Assembly (NCBI RefSeq): GCF_000422565.1
Contig: NZ_AUMA01000007.1
Coordinates: 62,001 to 126,000 of the forward strand
DNA from: Desulfovibrio aminophilus DSM 12254
GTDB taxonomy: Bacteria; Desulfobacterota; Desulfovibrionia; Desulfovibrionales; Desulfovibrionaceae
Direction: 5' to 3'
Length of the DNA stretch: 64,000 nt
A model generated the notes under the pieces. That model had not been told where the DNA came from. It worked only from the letters and a program-made list of their open reading frames with translations, and made no database searches. A program made the position numbers and the translations under genes. Shown one piece after another: positions 32,530 to 40,868 of this stretch. Positions within the stretch are counted from its first letter, which is position 1. Each line of letters starts with the position of its first letter.

Positions 32530-33711
32530 TTACGGGCAGACGGACTCGGCGAAGGTGAACTGGCCGTCCTCGCTGATGCGCACGACCACGGCGCACTTGA
32601 TCGGGTCGCCCTCGGCGTCGAACTTCATGGAGCCGGTGATGCCCTTGAACTCCTTGATGTTCGCGATGGCGTCGCGGATGGCCTTGCGCTCGGCCTTGAC
32701 GTCGGCGTTGAACTTGCCGGCGTCCTGGATGCCCTGGAGCACGATGCGGGTGGCGTCCCAGGTCAGGGCGGCCACGTCGTCCGGCACGTAGCCGTACTTC
32801 TGGTTGTAGCGGTCGATGAAGACCTTGGTCTCGCCCTGCGCGCCGGCGGCGGCGTAGTGGGTGGAGAAGAACTGGCCCACGCAGTCCTTGCCGCACAGGG
32901 TCATGAGTTCGGCGGAACCCCAGGCGTCGGCGCCCATGAAGGGATTCTTGAAGCCCAGGTCATGCGCCTGCTTCACGATCAGGGCCACCTGGTTGTAGTT
33001 GTCGGGCACGAAGATGAAGTCGGGCTTGGCGTCGATGATCTTGGTCAGCTGGGCCGAGAAGTCCTGGTCCTTGGTGCCGTGGGACTCGAAGGCCACCAGG
33101 GATCCGGCGCCCATCTTCTGCTCCCAGACCTGCTTGAAGATGTCGGCCAGGCCCTTGGAGTAGTCGTTGGCGATGTCGAAGATCACGGCCGCGGTCTTGG
33201 CGCCGAACTGCTTGGCCGCGAAGTTGGCGGCCACGGGGCCCTGGAAGGGATCCAGGAAGGCGGCGCGGAAGACCCACGGACGGCCCTTGGTGGTGTCGGG
33301 GTTGGTGGACCAGGGCGAGATCATGGGCGTCTCACGCTCGTTGCAGATGCCGCCGGCGGGCACGGCCTGCTTGGAGGAGTTGGGGCCGACGATGGCCACG
33401 ACGCCGTCCTGCTCGATGAGCTTGAGGGCCGAGTTCACGGCCGAGTCGGCCTTGGATTCGTTGTCCTGGTAGATGAACTCAAGCTTGTATTTCTTGCCCC
33501 CCACTTCCAGGCCGCCCTTGGAGTTGATGTCCTCCTTGAGCATTTCGGCGGCGTACTTGGACGCCTCGCCGACCTTCGGGATGTCGCCGGTGAGCGGAAT
33601 GTTGAAGCCGATCTTGATCGTTTCCGGTTCCTTGCTGCAGCCGGTGACCAGAAGCAGAGCGCCGAGAACGAGAGCCAGCGCCAGCAGAGACAGTCTGCCG
33701 AACTTCTTCAT
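32530..33711 (-). CDS. livK: Branched-chain amino acid ABC transporter substrate-binding lipoprotein
   Basis: 393 aa. Lipoprotein signal ending LVTGC (Cys at about residue 25), then the type I periplasmic binding fold: IKIGFNIPLTGDIPKVGEASKYAAEML, VAIVGPNSSKQAVPAGGICNE and IFDIANDYSKGLADIF. It captures the amino acid and delivers it to LivHM. ATG at 33711 has AGGAGG about 7 nt upstream; the ORF to 33816 has no better start. First gene of the operon. Confidence 0.93.
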   Translation of the reverse strand: MKKFGRLSLLALALVLGALLLVTGCSKEPETIKIGFNIPLTGDIPKVGEASKYAAEMLKEDINSKGGLEVGGKKYKLEFIYQDNESKADSAVNSALKLIEQDGVVAIVGPNSSKQAVPAGGICNERETPMISPWSTNPDTTKGRPWVFRAAFLDPFQGPVAANFAAKQFGAKTAAVIFDIANDYSKGLADIFKQVWEQKMGAGSLVAFESHGTKDQDFSAQLTKIIDAKPDFIFVPDNYNQVALIVKQAHDLGFKNPFMGADAWGSAELMTLCGKDCVGQFFSTHYAAAGAQGETKVFIDRYNQKYGYVPDDVAALTWDATRIVLQGIQDAGKFNADVKAERKAIRDAIANIKEFKGITGSMKFDAEGDPIKCAVVVRISEDGQFTFAESVCP

Positions 33712-33958
33712 CGTCAACCTCCTCTCAGTGGGGAAAGATGTTGGGTATCGGGTCCTATGGAAATGCAGGAATGTTCCATAGCCCAATTCCCGCCGGAAAA
33801 AAAGAAATTTCTGCATTAGTCGCGCGCATCTGCATTTTTGTCATGCCGTTCCGCGCCGAGGCTTTCAGGTGGCCGATTTCAGGCCGTTTTCATCGATTGC
33901 ACGAAATGGTGAAGTACAGTACACGGGGGCCGTGCGACGGCACCGAGGGGGATTGCGC
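33712..33958. other. Divergent intergenic region between livK and gmhA
   Basis: 247 bp with no gene. The promoters of livK (minus) and gmhA (plus) must lie here. I see no operator or riboswitch structure that I would defend. Confidence 0.4.
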
Positions 33959-34579
33959 ATGTCCGAGAAAGCATTGGCCAAGATCCGCGAACATGCCCGC
34001 AAAGGGCTTGAAATACGTGAGAAATTTTTCGAGGAACGCTCCGGGCAACTGGTGGAGATCGCCCGCGCCATGGCCGTGTGCCTGGCGCGCGGGGGAAAGA
34101 TCCTTTTCTGCGGCAACGGCGGCAGCGCCGCCGACAGCCAGCACCTGGCCGCCGAATTCGTGAACCGCTTCGTGCTCGAGCGGCCGCCGCTGCCCGCGCT
34201 GGCCCTGACCACGGACACCTCGATTCTGACCGCCATCGGCAATGACTACGGCTTCGACCGCGTCTTTGAGAAACAGGTCCAGGCCCTGGGCAACCGGGGA
34301 GACGTGCTGGTGGGCATCAGCACCTCGGGCGCCAGCCCCAACGTCCTGACCGCCCTGCGCGAGGCCCGCCGACGCGAATTGGTCACCGTGGGAATGACCG
34401 GCCAGCAGGGGGGCGAGATGCAGCCCCTGTGCGACCACCTCATCCAGGTTCCCGGCCGCGAGACCGCGCTGGTCCAGGAAATCCACATCGCGGCGGGGCA
34501 CATGCTCTGCCACATCGTGGATCACTTCCTGTTCGAATCGGTGCTTGAGCTGGACCCCTATCTTTCGGGCGGCGCGTAG
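33959..34579 (+). CDS. gmhA: Sedoheptulose-7-phosphate isomerase (SIS domain)
   Basis: 206 aa. SIS fold with FCGNGGSAADSQHLAAEFVNRF, ALTTDTSILTAIGNDYGFD and VGISTSGASPNV, the usual GmhA motifs; the C-terminal QEIHIAAGHMLCHIVDHFLF supplies the active-site His and Glu. It makes glycero-manno-heptose-7-phosphate for lipopolysaccharide inner core. ATG at 33959 (GAGGGG upstream) fits the family start. The response regulator gene begins 8 nt after its stop. Confidence 0.88.
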   Translation: MSEKALAKIREHARKGLEIREKFFEERSGQLVEIARAMAVCLARGGKILFCGNGGSAADSQHLAAEFVNRFVLERPPLPALALTTDTSILTAIGNDYGFDRVFEKQVQALGNRGDVLVGISTSGASPNVLTALREARRRELVTVGMTGQQGGEMQPLCDHLIQVPGRETALVQEIHIAAGHMLCHIVDHFLFESVLELDPYLSGGA

Positions 34580-34586
34580 GGCCTTC

Positions 34587-34994
34587 ATGTCTCGCCCGCG
34601 CGTGCTCATCGTGGAGGACAACGCGGTGAACCGCGAATTCCTGCTGGCGGTGCTCAGCCGCCACGGCGAGTGCGCGACCGCCCCCTCCGGCGAGGACGCC
34701 CTGGAGCTGTTTCAAAGGACGCTGCTGGAGGGGACGCCCTTCGACCTCGTTTTCATGGACGTGCTGTTGCCGGGCATGGACGGTCTGCAGGCCCTGGAGC
34801 GCATCCGTGACCTGGAGCGGAGTGCTGGACGCGTCGAGGGAAACGGGGCCAAGGTCGTCGTGGCCACGGCCCTGGATGACGACCAGTATGCGGCCCGGGC
34901 CTTTTCCCAGGACCAGGCCGTGTCCTTCATCGCCAAGCCGCTGTCGGTGGACAGGATTCTGAGCGGGTTGAGAAGATTCGGCTTTCTCGACTGA
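34587..34994 (+). CDS. Single-domain response regulator
   Basis: 135 aa receiver domain only. VLIVEDNAVNRE has the acidic pair, Asp58 in DLVFMDVLLPGMDG is the phospho-acceptor, and FIAKPLSVDRI has the conserved Lys. No output domain, so it works as a phospho-carrier or CheY-like switch. Possibly co-transcribed with gmhA, but no kinase is adjacent. Confidence 0.85.
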   Translation: MSRPRVLIVEDNAVNREFLLAVLSRHGECATAPSGEDALELFQRTLLEGTPFDLVFMDVLLPGMDGLQALERIRDLERSAGRVEGNGAKVVVATALDDDQYAARAFSQDQAVSFIAKPLSVDRILSGLRRFGFLD

Positions 34995-34997
34995 GGC

Positions 34998-35348
34998 TCA
35001 GGGCTCCGCGCGTTTGATGCGCACCGACAGGCCCTTGTTCCCAATCCTCTCGGCCAGCCGCGCGGCCATTTCCCTGCTGCGCATGTTGGCCAGCACCAGC
35101 TGCGCCCGGTTGGTCTCGTCCCAGACCCAGACAAGCTCCGGCAGCATGATGCCGTGCCCGGCCACTGCCTCGCGCAGGCGGCCGCGGGCCTCGTCGCGTT
35201 CCTCGAGTGAGAGTCCCTCGAAAGAATCCCCATAGGCCAAGACCCACCAGCCCTCGGGCTGGGGCGGGACGGTTTCGCGCTTCCAGGCGCGCACCCGCTC
35301 CAACAGTATCGCCAGGGTCTGTTCCAGGTCGCCCAGTCGCGTGGTCAT
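34998..35348 (-). CDS. Hypothetical protein downstream of the ABC permease gene
   Basis: 116 aa. Begins MTTRLGDLEQTLAILLERVRAWKRE, likely coiled coil, then a mixed region with no motif I recognise. It starts 10 nt after the ABC permease stop on the same strand, so it is co-transcribed. The start is chosen at 35348, because longer frames lie within the permease gene. Function unknown. Confidence 0.6.
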   Translation of the reverse strand: MTTRLGDLEQTLAILLERVRAWKRETVPPQPEGWWVLAYGDSFEGLSLEERDEARGRLREAVAGHGIMLPELVWVWDETNRAQLVLANMRSREMAARLAERIGNKGLSVRIKRAEP

Positions 35349-35358
35349 GGAGACGACC

Positions 35359-36174
35359 TCATGCGCGGCCGCCGGATCTGGCCGACGGCAGCAGGGTGGA
35401 GAGGAAGAAGGCCAGGGCCGCCACGGCGATGATGGCCGCGCCGGAGGTGATGTCCAGGGAATAGGCCAGGGCCAGCCCCGCAACGCAGAACGCGGCGCTC
35501 AAGACCCCGGACAGGACCATCATGGCGCCCAGGGAGCGGGCCCGGCGCTCGGCGATGAACGGCGGGATCGTCAGCAGGGCGATGACCAGGATGAGACCCA
35601 CCACCCGGATGATCATGACCACGCAAAGCGCGGTGAGAGCCAGCAGAAGCACGTGCAGGGCGGCCACGGGTAGGCCACGGGCCCGGGCGAACTCCTCGTC
35701 GAAGGACAGGGCCAGGAAGCCCCGGTAGCAGAAAAGCACCGTGGTCATGACCACGGCGGCCAGGGCGGCCATGATCCAGATATCCTCGCGGGGCACGGCC
35801 AGGATGCTGCCGAAAAGGTAGCTCATGAGGTCGGCCTTGTAGCCCGGGGTCAGGTCCACCAGGATGATGCCCAGCGCCATGCCCGAGGCCCAGAGCACGC
35901 CGATGACCGTGTCCGCCCGCTCCCTGGCCTTGAGCGTCACGGCGGCCATGATCAGGGCGCAGAGCAGGGCGAAGGCCGCGGTCAGGGGCAGCACGGGCAG
36001 CCCCAGGAACAGGGCCAGGCCCACGCCGCCGTATGCCGCGTGGGCGATGCCCCCGGAGAGGAAGACGATGCGGTTGACCACCACCAGGGTGCCGATGACG
36101 CCGCAGATGCAGCTGGCCAGCAGTCCGGCCAGCAGGGCGTTGCGCATGAACTCGAATTGCAGGGCCTCGACCAT
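35359..36174 (-). CDS. Metal-type ABC transporter permease (ZnuB-like)
   Basis: 271 aa with about eight hydrophobic segments. The family core is seen as GLLASCICGVIGTLVVVNRIVFLSGGIAHAAYGGVGLALFLG and VRVVGLILVIALLTIPPFIAERRARSLG. Inner-membrane channel of the ABC-3 family for zinc, manganese or iron. It is separated from the ATPase gene by a VOC gene and has its own upstream palindrome, so it may be transcribed independently of the first half of the system. Confidence 0.85.
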   Translation of the reverse strand: MVEALQFEFMRNALLAGLLASCICGVIGTLVVVNRIVFLSGGIAHAAYGGVGLALFLGLPVLPLTAAFALLCALIMAAVTLKARERADTVIGVLWASGMALGIILVDLTPGYKADLMSYLFGSILAVPREDIWIMAALAAVVMTTVLFCYRGFLALSFDEEFARARGLPVAALHVLLLALTALCVVMIIRVVGLILVIALLTIPPFIAERRARSLGAMMVLSGVLSAAFCVAGLALAYSLDITSGAAIIAVAALAFFLSTLLPSARSGGRA

Positions 36175-36243
36175 CCGTCTCTCCGCGTCCCAGTGATGGT
36201 GATCAGCAATAAAAGTTTAAAAAATCAATTGAATATAAAGCAA

Positions 36244-36259
36244 TGATCAATATTGATCA
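36244..36259. promoter_or_regulatory. Palindromic operator candidate upstream of the ABC permease gene
   Basis: TGATCAATATTGATCA is a perfect 16-bp palindrome, followed by ACAACGATCAAC, a third GATCAA copy. The segment 36195-36275 is very AT-rich for this genome. It lies 70-85 bp before the permease start on the minus strand. It resembles a binding site for a dimeric metal regulator, but which one is not evident. Confidence 0.55.
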
Positions 36260-36273
36260 ACAACGATCAACTG

Positions 36274-36759
36274 TCAATCGGCGATCTCGCCACGAGCTAC
36301 CGCCTGGACGTATTCCAGAGGCATCATGGTCTTCTTGGCCGCTTCTTCCGCGCTGCCCTCGGTCAGGGCCCGGCGCACCACCACGGACATGGGTTCGGCC
36401 ACCTCCACGAGGTGCCCGCAGGGATCCAGGACGCGGAAGCAGCGCTGGCCCCAGGGTTGCTCCACCATCTCGTGGACCAGGGGCGCGGAGGCGGCGCGCA
36501 CACGCTCCAGGGCTTCCGCCGGGTCCGGGCACTCGAAGTACAGTTCCAGTCCTCCTGGTCCGAAGGAGAACGACGTCGTGGTCTTGCCGAAGATCATCTC
36601 CCGGGCCGCGTCTTTCTGCCAGAGGCTGAACTCGCCGGTGAAGACCACGTAGACGCCGAGGTCCATGACCACGGCCTGTCCGAGTACGCCCTCATAGAAC
36701 GCGCGGGCGGCGGCCATGTCGGAGACGAAGACGGCGGGGGCCTTGTAGCGGACGCTCAC
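36274..36759 (-). CDS. VOC (glyoxalase/dioxygenase-like) family protein
   Basis: 161 aa. Two betaalphabetabetabeta halves: PAVFVSDMAAARAFYEGVLGQAV and GQRCFRVLDPCGHLVEVAEPM, the usual vicinal oxygen chelate pattern with His and Glu in the second half. GTG start at 36759 overlaps the ATPase stop (GTGA) with AAGGAGG upstream, so it is co-translated with that gene. Its C-terminal tail after VEVAEPM is longer than usual. Substrate unknown; its place between two parts of a transport system is odd. Confidence 0.8.
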   Translation of the reverse strand: MSVRYKAPAVFVSDMAAARAFYEGVLGQAVVMDLGVYVVFTGEFSLWQKDAAREMIFGKTTTSFSFGPGGLELYFECPDPAEALERVRAASAPLVHEMVEQPWGQRCFRVLDPCGHLVEVAEPMSVVVRRALTEGSAEEAAKKTMMPLEYVQAVARGEIAD

Positions 36760-37550
36760 GAGTCCTCCTTGATGGGGATTCCGCCCAGCGTGCAGCGCGC
36801 CCCCCGGCCGTGGGTCACCAGGTCCACGGGGCAGCCCGCCGCCTCGTCGCCGCCGTAAGTCATGCGGAGCATCTCCGGGGTCAGGGCCGGAGCGGCGTGC
36901 GAGTGCAGGGCGCGGTTCACGCAGGCCACGGACTTGACGCCGCGCGTGAGCACGGAGACGTCGTGGCTGACCATGACGATGGTCATGTCCCGGTTCAGTT
37001 GGAGCAGCAGGCGGAAAAGGTCGTCGCGGGCGCGCGGGTCCACGCTGGCCGTGGGTTCGTCCAGGAGGAGAAGGCTGGGCTGGTCCACCAGGGCCCGGGC
37101 GATGAGGGCCCGTTGCTTCTGGCCGCCGGAGAGCGCGGAGATCTGTCGACCGGCCTGATCCGTGAGGCCCACCCGCTCCAGGGCCAGCAGGGCCTTTCGC
37201 CGGTCCTCGCGGCGCGGCAGCAGACCACGCACGCCGTTCAGGCCCGGCCGCACGAGCCCCAGGGTCACGGCGTCCAGCACCGTGATGGGGAAGGCGCGGG
37301 AAATCTGGGTGTACTGGGGCAGGTAGCCGATGCGCGCGCCGGCCTGTCCCGGAGGCAGGCCCAGGACGCTGATCGAACCGGAGGCGGGAGCGAGCAGGCC
37401 GAGCACGAGCTTGAGCAGGGTGGACTTGCCCCCGCCGTTGGGCCCGAGGAGCACGAGGAAATCGCCCTCGGGCACGCTCAGGTCGACGTTCTCCAGCACC
37501 GGGGAACCGTCGTAGGAAAATGAGATGCCGCGCAGTTCGATGGCGGTCAC
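36756..37550 (-). CDS. Metal-type ABC transporter ATP-binding protein (ZnuC-like)
   Basis: 264 aa. Walker A GPNGGGKST, signature LSGGQKQRALIARAL, Walker B SLLLLDEPTASVD and MVSHDVSVL. It begins TAIELRGISFSYDG. GTG at 37550 is chosen because GAGG is 5 nt upstream and it leaves no overlap with the binding-protein gene; the ATG at 37616 would give a 22-residue tail of non-family sequence. ATPase of an ABC-3 metal-type importer. A C-terminal Cys/His-rich end (AGCPVDLVTHGRGARC) could sense metal. Confidence 0.85.
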   Translation of the reverse strand: MTAIELRGISFSYDGSPVLENVDLSVPEGDFLVLLGPNGGGKSTLLKLVLGLLAPASGSISVLGLPPGQAGARIGYLPQYTQISRAFPITVLDAVTLGLVRPGLNGVRGLLPRREDRRKALLALERVGLTDQAGRQISALSGGQKQRALIARALVDQPSLLLLDEPTASVDPRARDDLFRLLLQLNRDMTIVMVSHDVSVLTRGVKSVACVNRALHSHAAPALTPEMLRMTYGGDEAAGCPVDLVTHGRGARCTLGGIPIKEDS

Positions 37551-37563
37551 GTCCACCTCGCCC

Positions 37564-38412
37564 TCAGCGCAGGGCCGCTCGGATGCGGCGGGCCACGCGC
37601 AGAAGATTGTTTTCATAGTCCCCGTCCAGGGGATCGGCCGGAAAGACCTGGGCCTTGAGGGTCAGGGCCAGGGCCCGGGCCGCCTTCGATCCGCAACGGG
37701 GGCGGTCGAGCACCTGCGCCACCCCGCGTTGTCTGGCCGTGAGCCAGACCTTCCGCTGCCAGGCGGCGTTCGGTTCTTCTCCGAAACCGGCCACGGCCAG
37801 TTCTTCCAACCCATAGGCCGCCGCCAGCCAGGCCCAGTCCGGCCGCCCGCTGACGAAGAGCCTCCGCGTCCCGGCCGAGGCGAACAGCTCCGCAAGCCTG
37901 GCGTCCAGGCCGTCCAACCGTTCTTCCAGAGCCGCCAGGTTGCGGTCGTAGGTTCCGGCTCCGGCCGGGTCCGCCGCGCGCAGGGCCTTGGCCGCGTTGC
38001 GCGCCAGTTCCCTGGCCCGGGCCGGAGCCAGCCAGACCCCGAACAGGCCCCGGGCGCGGATGTCCGTCCCGTCCGGGCCGCCGAGTTCGGCCACGCCCTC
38101 GGCCAGATCCACCAGCCGCAGATCCGGCTTCGCGCGAAGGAGCGCCTCGCGCCAGGGGCGTTCGTACTCCGCGCCGAGGAGAAAGACCAGTTCCGAATCG
38201 ACGGCCCGCCGGATGTCCTCGGCTCCTGGACTCCACGTTTCGCAAGCGCGATCCGGGAGCAGGGTCCGCACCTCGGCCCGTTCCCCGGCCACGGCCCTGA
38301 CCAGCCAGGACAGCGGGGCGACCCCGGCCGTGAGGCGCAGAGGCGCGGCCCCCGCCACGGCGGGCAGCAGGACGAGCAGGAGGGCGAGGACCGTCGGGAA
38401 CCGGCGTTGCAA
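37564..38412 (-). CDS. ZnuA-like periplasmic binding protein lacking metal-ligand histidines
   Basis: 282 aa from a TTG at 38412, preceded by GGAGGT 6 nt upstream and giving a perfect signal peptide (MQRRFPTVLALLLVLLPAVAGA). Longer starts at 38445-38448 have no ribosome site. The fold follows cluster A-I binding proteins: LLPDRACETWSPGAEDIRRA, GLFGVWLAPARAREL, SGRPDWAWLAAAYGLEE. The family's histidines at these three sites are Glu or Thr, Phe-Gly and Ser-Gly, and the mature chain has no histidine at all. Two Cys remain (RACET, PRCGSK). It sits upstream of the ATPase gene, so its ligand may not be zinc. Confidence 0.78.
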   Translation of the reverse strand: MQRRFPTVLALLLVLLPAVAGAAPLRLTAGVAPLSWLVRAVAGERAEVRTLLPDRACETWSPGAEDIRRAVDSELVFLLGAEYERPWREALLRAKPDLRLVDLAEGVAELGGPDGTDIRARGLFGVWLAPARARELARNAAKALRAADPAGAGTYDRNLAALEERLDGLDARLAELFASAGTRRLFVSGRPDWAWLAAAYGLEELAVAGFGEEPNAAWQRKVWLTARQRGVAQVLDRPRCGSKAARALALTLKAQVFPADPLDGDYENNLLRVARRIRAALR

Positions 38413-38517
38413 GCGGACCTCCGGGGTTCGGGAATGGTACAACATCACGGTTGCCTGTCAATGGCCGTTGGGGTAGATCGGGCGCACGACGCCTTGAATC
38501 CGGGGCGCGGAGGGAAC

Positions 38518-38781
38518 ATGGCCGAGGCGTGGGTGGAGGCTGTCGGGTTGACCGCCGGGGTGCTGACTACCCTGGCCTTTCTGCCCCAGGTGCTCAAGAC
38601 TTGGCGGACCCGGGCCGTGCGCGACCTGTCCCTGCCCATGTACCTGTCCCTGACCGTGGGGGTCTTCCTCTGGCTGGTCTACGGGCTGCTCCAGGATTCG
38701 CCGTCGATCATCCTGGCCAACGGCGTGACCTTCATCCTGGCCCTGTCCATCCTGATCATGAAAATCCGTTATCACCGCTAG
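38518..38781 (+). CDS. SemiSWEET / PQ-loop family transporter
   Basis: 87 aa with three hydrophobic helices. VGLTAGVLTTLAFLPQVLKTWRTR contains the PQ motif, and LTVGVFLWLVYGLLQDSPSIILANGVTFIL completes the triple-helix bundle typical of bacterial SemiSWEETs. These work as dimers and move sugars or similar small molecules. GGAGGGAAC precedes the ATG at 38518, so the longer frame from 37525 is a shadow. Stand-alone gene. Confidence 0.85.
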   Translation: MAEAWVEAVGLTAGVLTTLAFLPQVLKTWRTRAVRDLSLPMYLSLTVGVFLWLVYGLLQDSPSIILANGVTFILALSILIMKIRYHR

Positions 38782-38786
38782 GCGTT

Positions 38787-39746
38787 TCAGCCGCCCAGCC
38801 AAGCCCAGGCCCAGGCCGCCGGAAGCAGGGCCAGAGCCGCCACGCCCATCATCCATTGAAGCCGGACGGACGGTTCCGTGGCGTGTTTCAGCGTTCCTGC
38901 CGCCAACCCGAGAACCAGACCCGCGGCGAAGCCCGTGAGGTGCGCGCCCAGGTCCGTGTTTTCCCCGGTCGAACCGAGCATGGCCAGGATGCCGAGTCCC
39001 GCGGCCACGGGCACGACGAAGGAGCGGAAGTCCAGGGCGCCGTCCGCGGCGCGCAGGCCGGAGAGGATCGCGGCGGCCGCGAACACGGCCGTTGAAAAGC
39101 CGATGGAGGAGTGTTCCGGGTTCTGGACCAGGGCGTTGCAGACGGAGCCCAGCACGCCCCCGGCCAGGATGAGCAGCCAGCCGAGCCCGTTGCCCAGCTC
39201 CCGGCAGACGAGCCCGGCGAAGATGCCGCCGATGACCGCGTTGGAGAGCACGTGGGCCGCGTCGCCGTGCAGGGTCAGGGCCGTGGCCGCGCGCCACCAT
39301 TGGCCGCCGAGCAGCAGCTCCGCGCGGGCCTGGCCCAGTTCGAGCCATTGCTGGGGATAGAGTCCGAGGCTCGGCAGGGGACGGCTGACCAGGGCGTGAA
39401 AGGAGAGCAGGGCCAGCATGGCCAGCCAGGTGGGCAGATCGTTCGCGCGCGGCCTTGGCGGCGGAGGCGGGCTTTCCTGCGGGCGAGGGTTCTCGGCCAG
39501 ATAGCGGCGGATTTCCCGCTCGGCGCGCTCGGCGTACCAGACTGGAACCTCCAGCCTCCAGCCCCGGCCCAGGTTGCGCACCCGGTGCGGCACCCGCCGG
39601 GACTCCAGGGCCAGGGACCAGGCCCTGGCCTCGGCCCGCGATAAATCTTGGCGGTCCTCTCCGCGCACCAGAGCGGCCAGGTTTTCCCAGGAGGGCCGGA
39701 AGACCCGGCGCAGGAGGTTGGGCGGTCGGCGCGGCGGCAGGGGCAT
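38787..39746 (-). CDS. Rhomboid family intramembrane serine protease
   Basis: 319 aa. A soluble N-terminal part (about 105 residues, ending in a Pro-rich linker) precedes six or seven hydrophobic segments. HVLSNAV (HxxxN), GFSTAVF with catalytic Ser218 and LGAHLTGF with His269 form the rhomboid dyad and oxyanion groups. It cleaves single-pass membrane proteins within the inner membrane; substrate unknown. The family usually has GxSG, whereas here it is GFST. Confidence 0.85.
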   Translation of the reverse strand: MPLPPRRPPNLLRRVFRPSWENLAALVRGEDRQDLSRAEARAWSLALESRRVPHRVRNLGRGWRLEVPVWYAERAEREIRRYLAENPRPQESPPPPPRPRANDLPTWLAMLALLSFHALVSRPLPSLGLYPQQWLELGQARAELLLGGQWWRAATALTLHGDAAHVLSNAVIGGIFAGLVCRELGNGLGWLLILAGGVLGSVCNALVQNPEHSSIGFSTAVFAAAAILSGLRAADGALDFRSFVVPVAAGLGILAMLGSTGENTDLGAHLTGFAAGLVLGLAAGTLKHATEPSVRLQWMMGVAALALLPAAWAWAWLGG

Positions 39747-39786
39747 GGGGGCAGTGTAAGGGAAAAGCCCCCGGCCTGGAAAGGCG

Positions 39787-40035
39787 TTATTCCTTCTCGC
39801 GCCTGATGACCCAGGCGCGCCAGGGGTTGAGCGGGGCGCAGCAGCCCCGGCCCTGGCGCAGTTCGGTCAGGTCCACTCCGGGATGGGAAGAATACAGCAG
39901 GAGGCAGAAATAGCGGCCCTCGGCCTCGTCCCAGAAGAGTTCCGGGCAGCGCGGCAGATAGCCGTGCAGGCTGTGGGATACGCCGCACTGGGCGTCCAGG
40001 CAGCACCAGCCGCAGCCCACGCAGAGCAGGCTCAT
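39787..40035 (-). CDS. Small cysteine-rich protein, YkgJ-like N-terminus
   Basis: 82 aa. Starts [17 protein letters not shown], seven-residue-spaced Cys pairs that recall the YkgJ cluster, then [19 protein letters not shown] and [11 protein letters not shown]. Probably binds a metal or Fe-S cluster. It lies 40 nt upstream of the rhomboid gene on the same strand and may share its transcript. Function unknown. Confidence 0.65.
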   Translation of the reverse strand: MSLLCVGCGWCCLDAQCGVSHSLHGYLPRCPELFWDEAEGRYFCLLLYSSHPGVDLTELRQGRGCCAPLNPWRAWVIRREKE

Positions 40036-40230
40036 GGGAAGGGGAGCGCGGACGACATTCGGGGCACGCCGGATCCTCGCGGCTGGACGTTGCCCCGGAA
40101 CGGATGAAGCGGGGCGGAAAGCGGCCCGAGCATACGCCCGGGGGACGGGAAGGCAAGCGGAATCGGCCCTCGCCGGGCTTGGCAGCCTTGGCGGCCTCTG
40201 CTAGCGTGCGGAAAAGACAGGGGGAATCCC

Positions 40231-40455
40231 ATGCAGCAGGCCTGGATCGCGAGCGCCTTGGAGTGGGCGGGCTTTTTCGGTATCACCCTGGGCGTCATCC
40301 TGGTGATCAAACATTTCACCCTGGACACCCGCCTGGGCGACATGGCCCGGCATGCCACCATCCGCTGGGTGCGGCTGGGGGCCTATGTCCTTCTTCTCGT
40401 GCTTGGGCTCGTGGCCCAGCACCTGGCCCGGGTGCTGACCGGAGGCCCGTCGTGA
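40231..40455 (+). CDS. Small two-helix membrane protein
   Basis: 74 aa with two hydrophobic helices ([15 protein letters not shown] and [20 protein letters not shown]). The ribosome site AGGGGG lies before the ATG. Its TGA overlaps the GTG of the next gene (GTGA), so they are translationally coupled. Function unknown. Confidence 0.65.
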   Translation: MQQAWIASALEWAGFFGITLGVILVIKHFTLDTRLGDMARHATIRWVRLGAYVLLLVLGLVAQHLARVLTGGPS

Positions 40456-40868
40456 AGTCCCATCGCCAGGAGCTCTGGTTCAATGTTCCGTCCCGGCGCG
40501 GCTTCCTGAACATCACGCCCGAGGTGGAGGCGAGCCTGGCCGAGAGCGGCATCCGCGAGGGCATCTGCCTGGTGAACGCCATGCACATCACGGCCAGCGT
40601 GTTCATCAACGACGACGAGTCCGGCCTGCACCACGACTACGAGGTCTGGCTGGAGAAGCTCGCCCCGCACGAGCCCGTGGGCGGCTATCGCCACAACGTG
40701 GGCGAGGACAACGCCGACGCGCACATGAAGCGCCAGATCATGGGCCGCGAGGTGGTGGTGGCGGTCACGGACGGCCGCCTGGACCTGGGCCCCTGGGAGC
40801 AGATATTCTACGGCGAGTTCGACGGCCGCCGGAGAAAGCGGGTGCTGGTGAAGATCATTGGGGAGTAG
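40452..40868 (+). CDS. YjbQ (UPF0047) family protein
   Basis: 138 aa. [10 protein letters not shown]-like [25 protein letters not shown] and [47 protein letters not shown] are the YjbQ signature, with conserved His and Asp. YjbQ proteins have secondary thiamine-phosphate synthase activity in vitro; their main role is unsettled. GTG start with GGAGG 8 nt upstream, coupled to the small membrane protein. The last 14 bases overlap the convergent YibE/F gene. Confidence 0.85.
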   Translation: MKSHRQELWFNVPSRRGFLNITPEVEASLAESGIREGICLVNAMHITASVFINDDESGLHHDYEVWLEKLAPHEPVGGYRHNVGEDNADAHMKRQIMGREVVVAVTDGRLDLGPWEQIFYGEFDGRRRKRVLVKIIGE

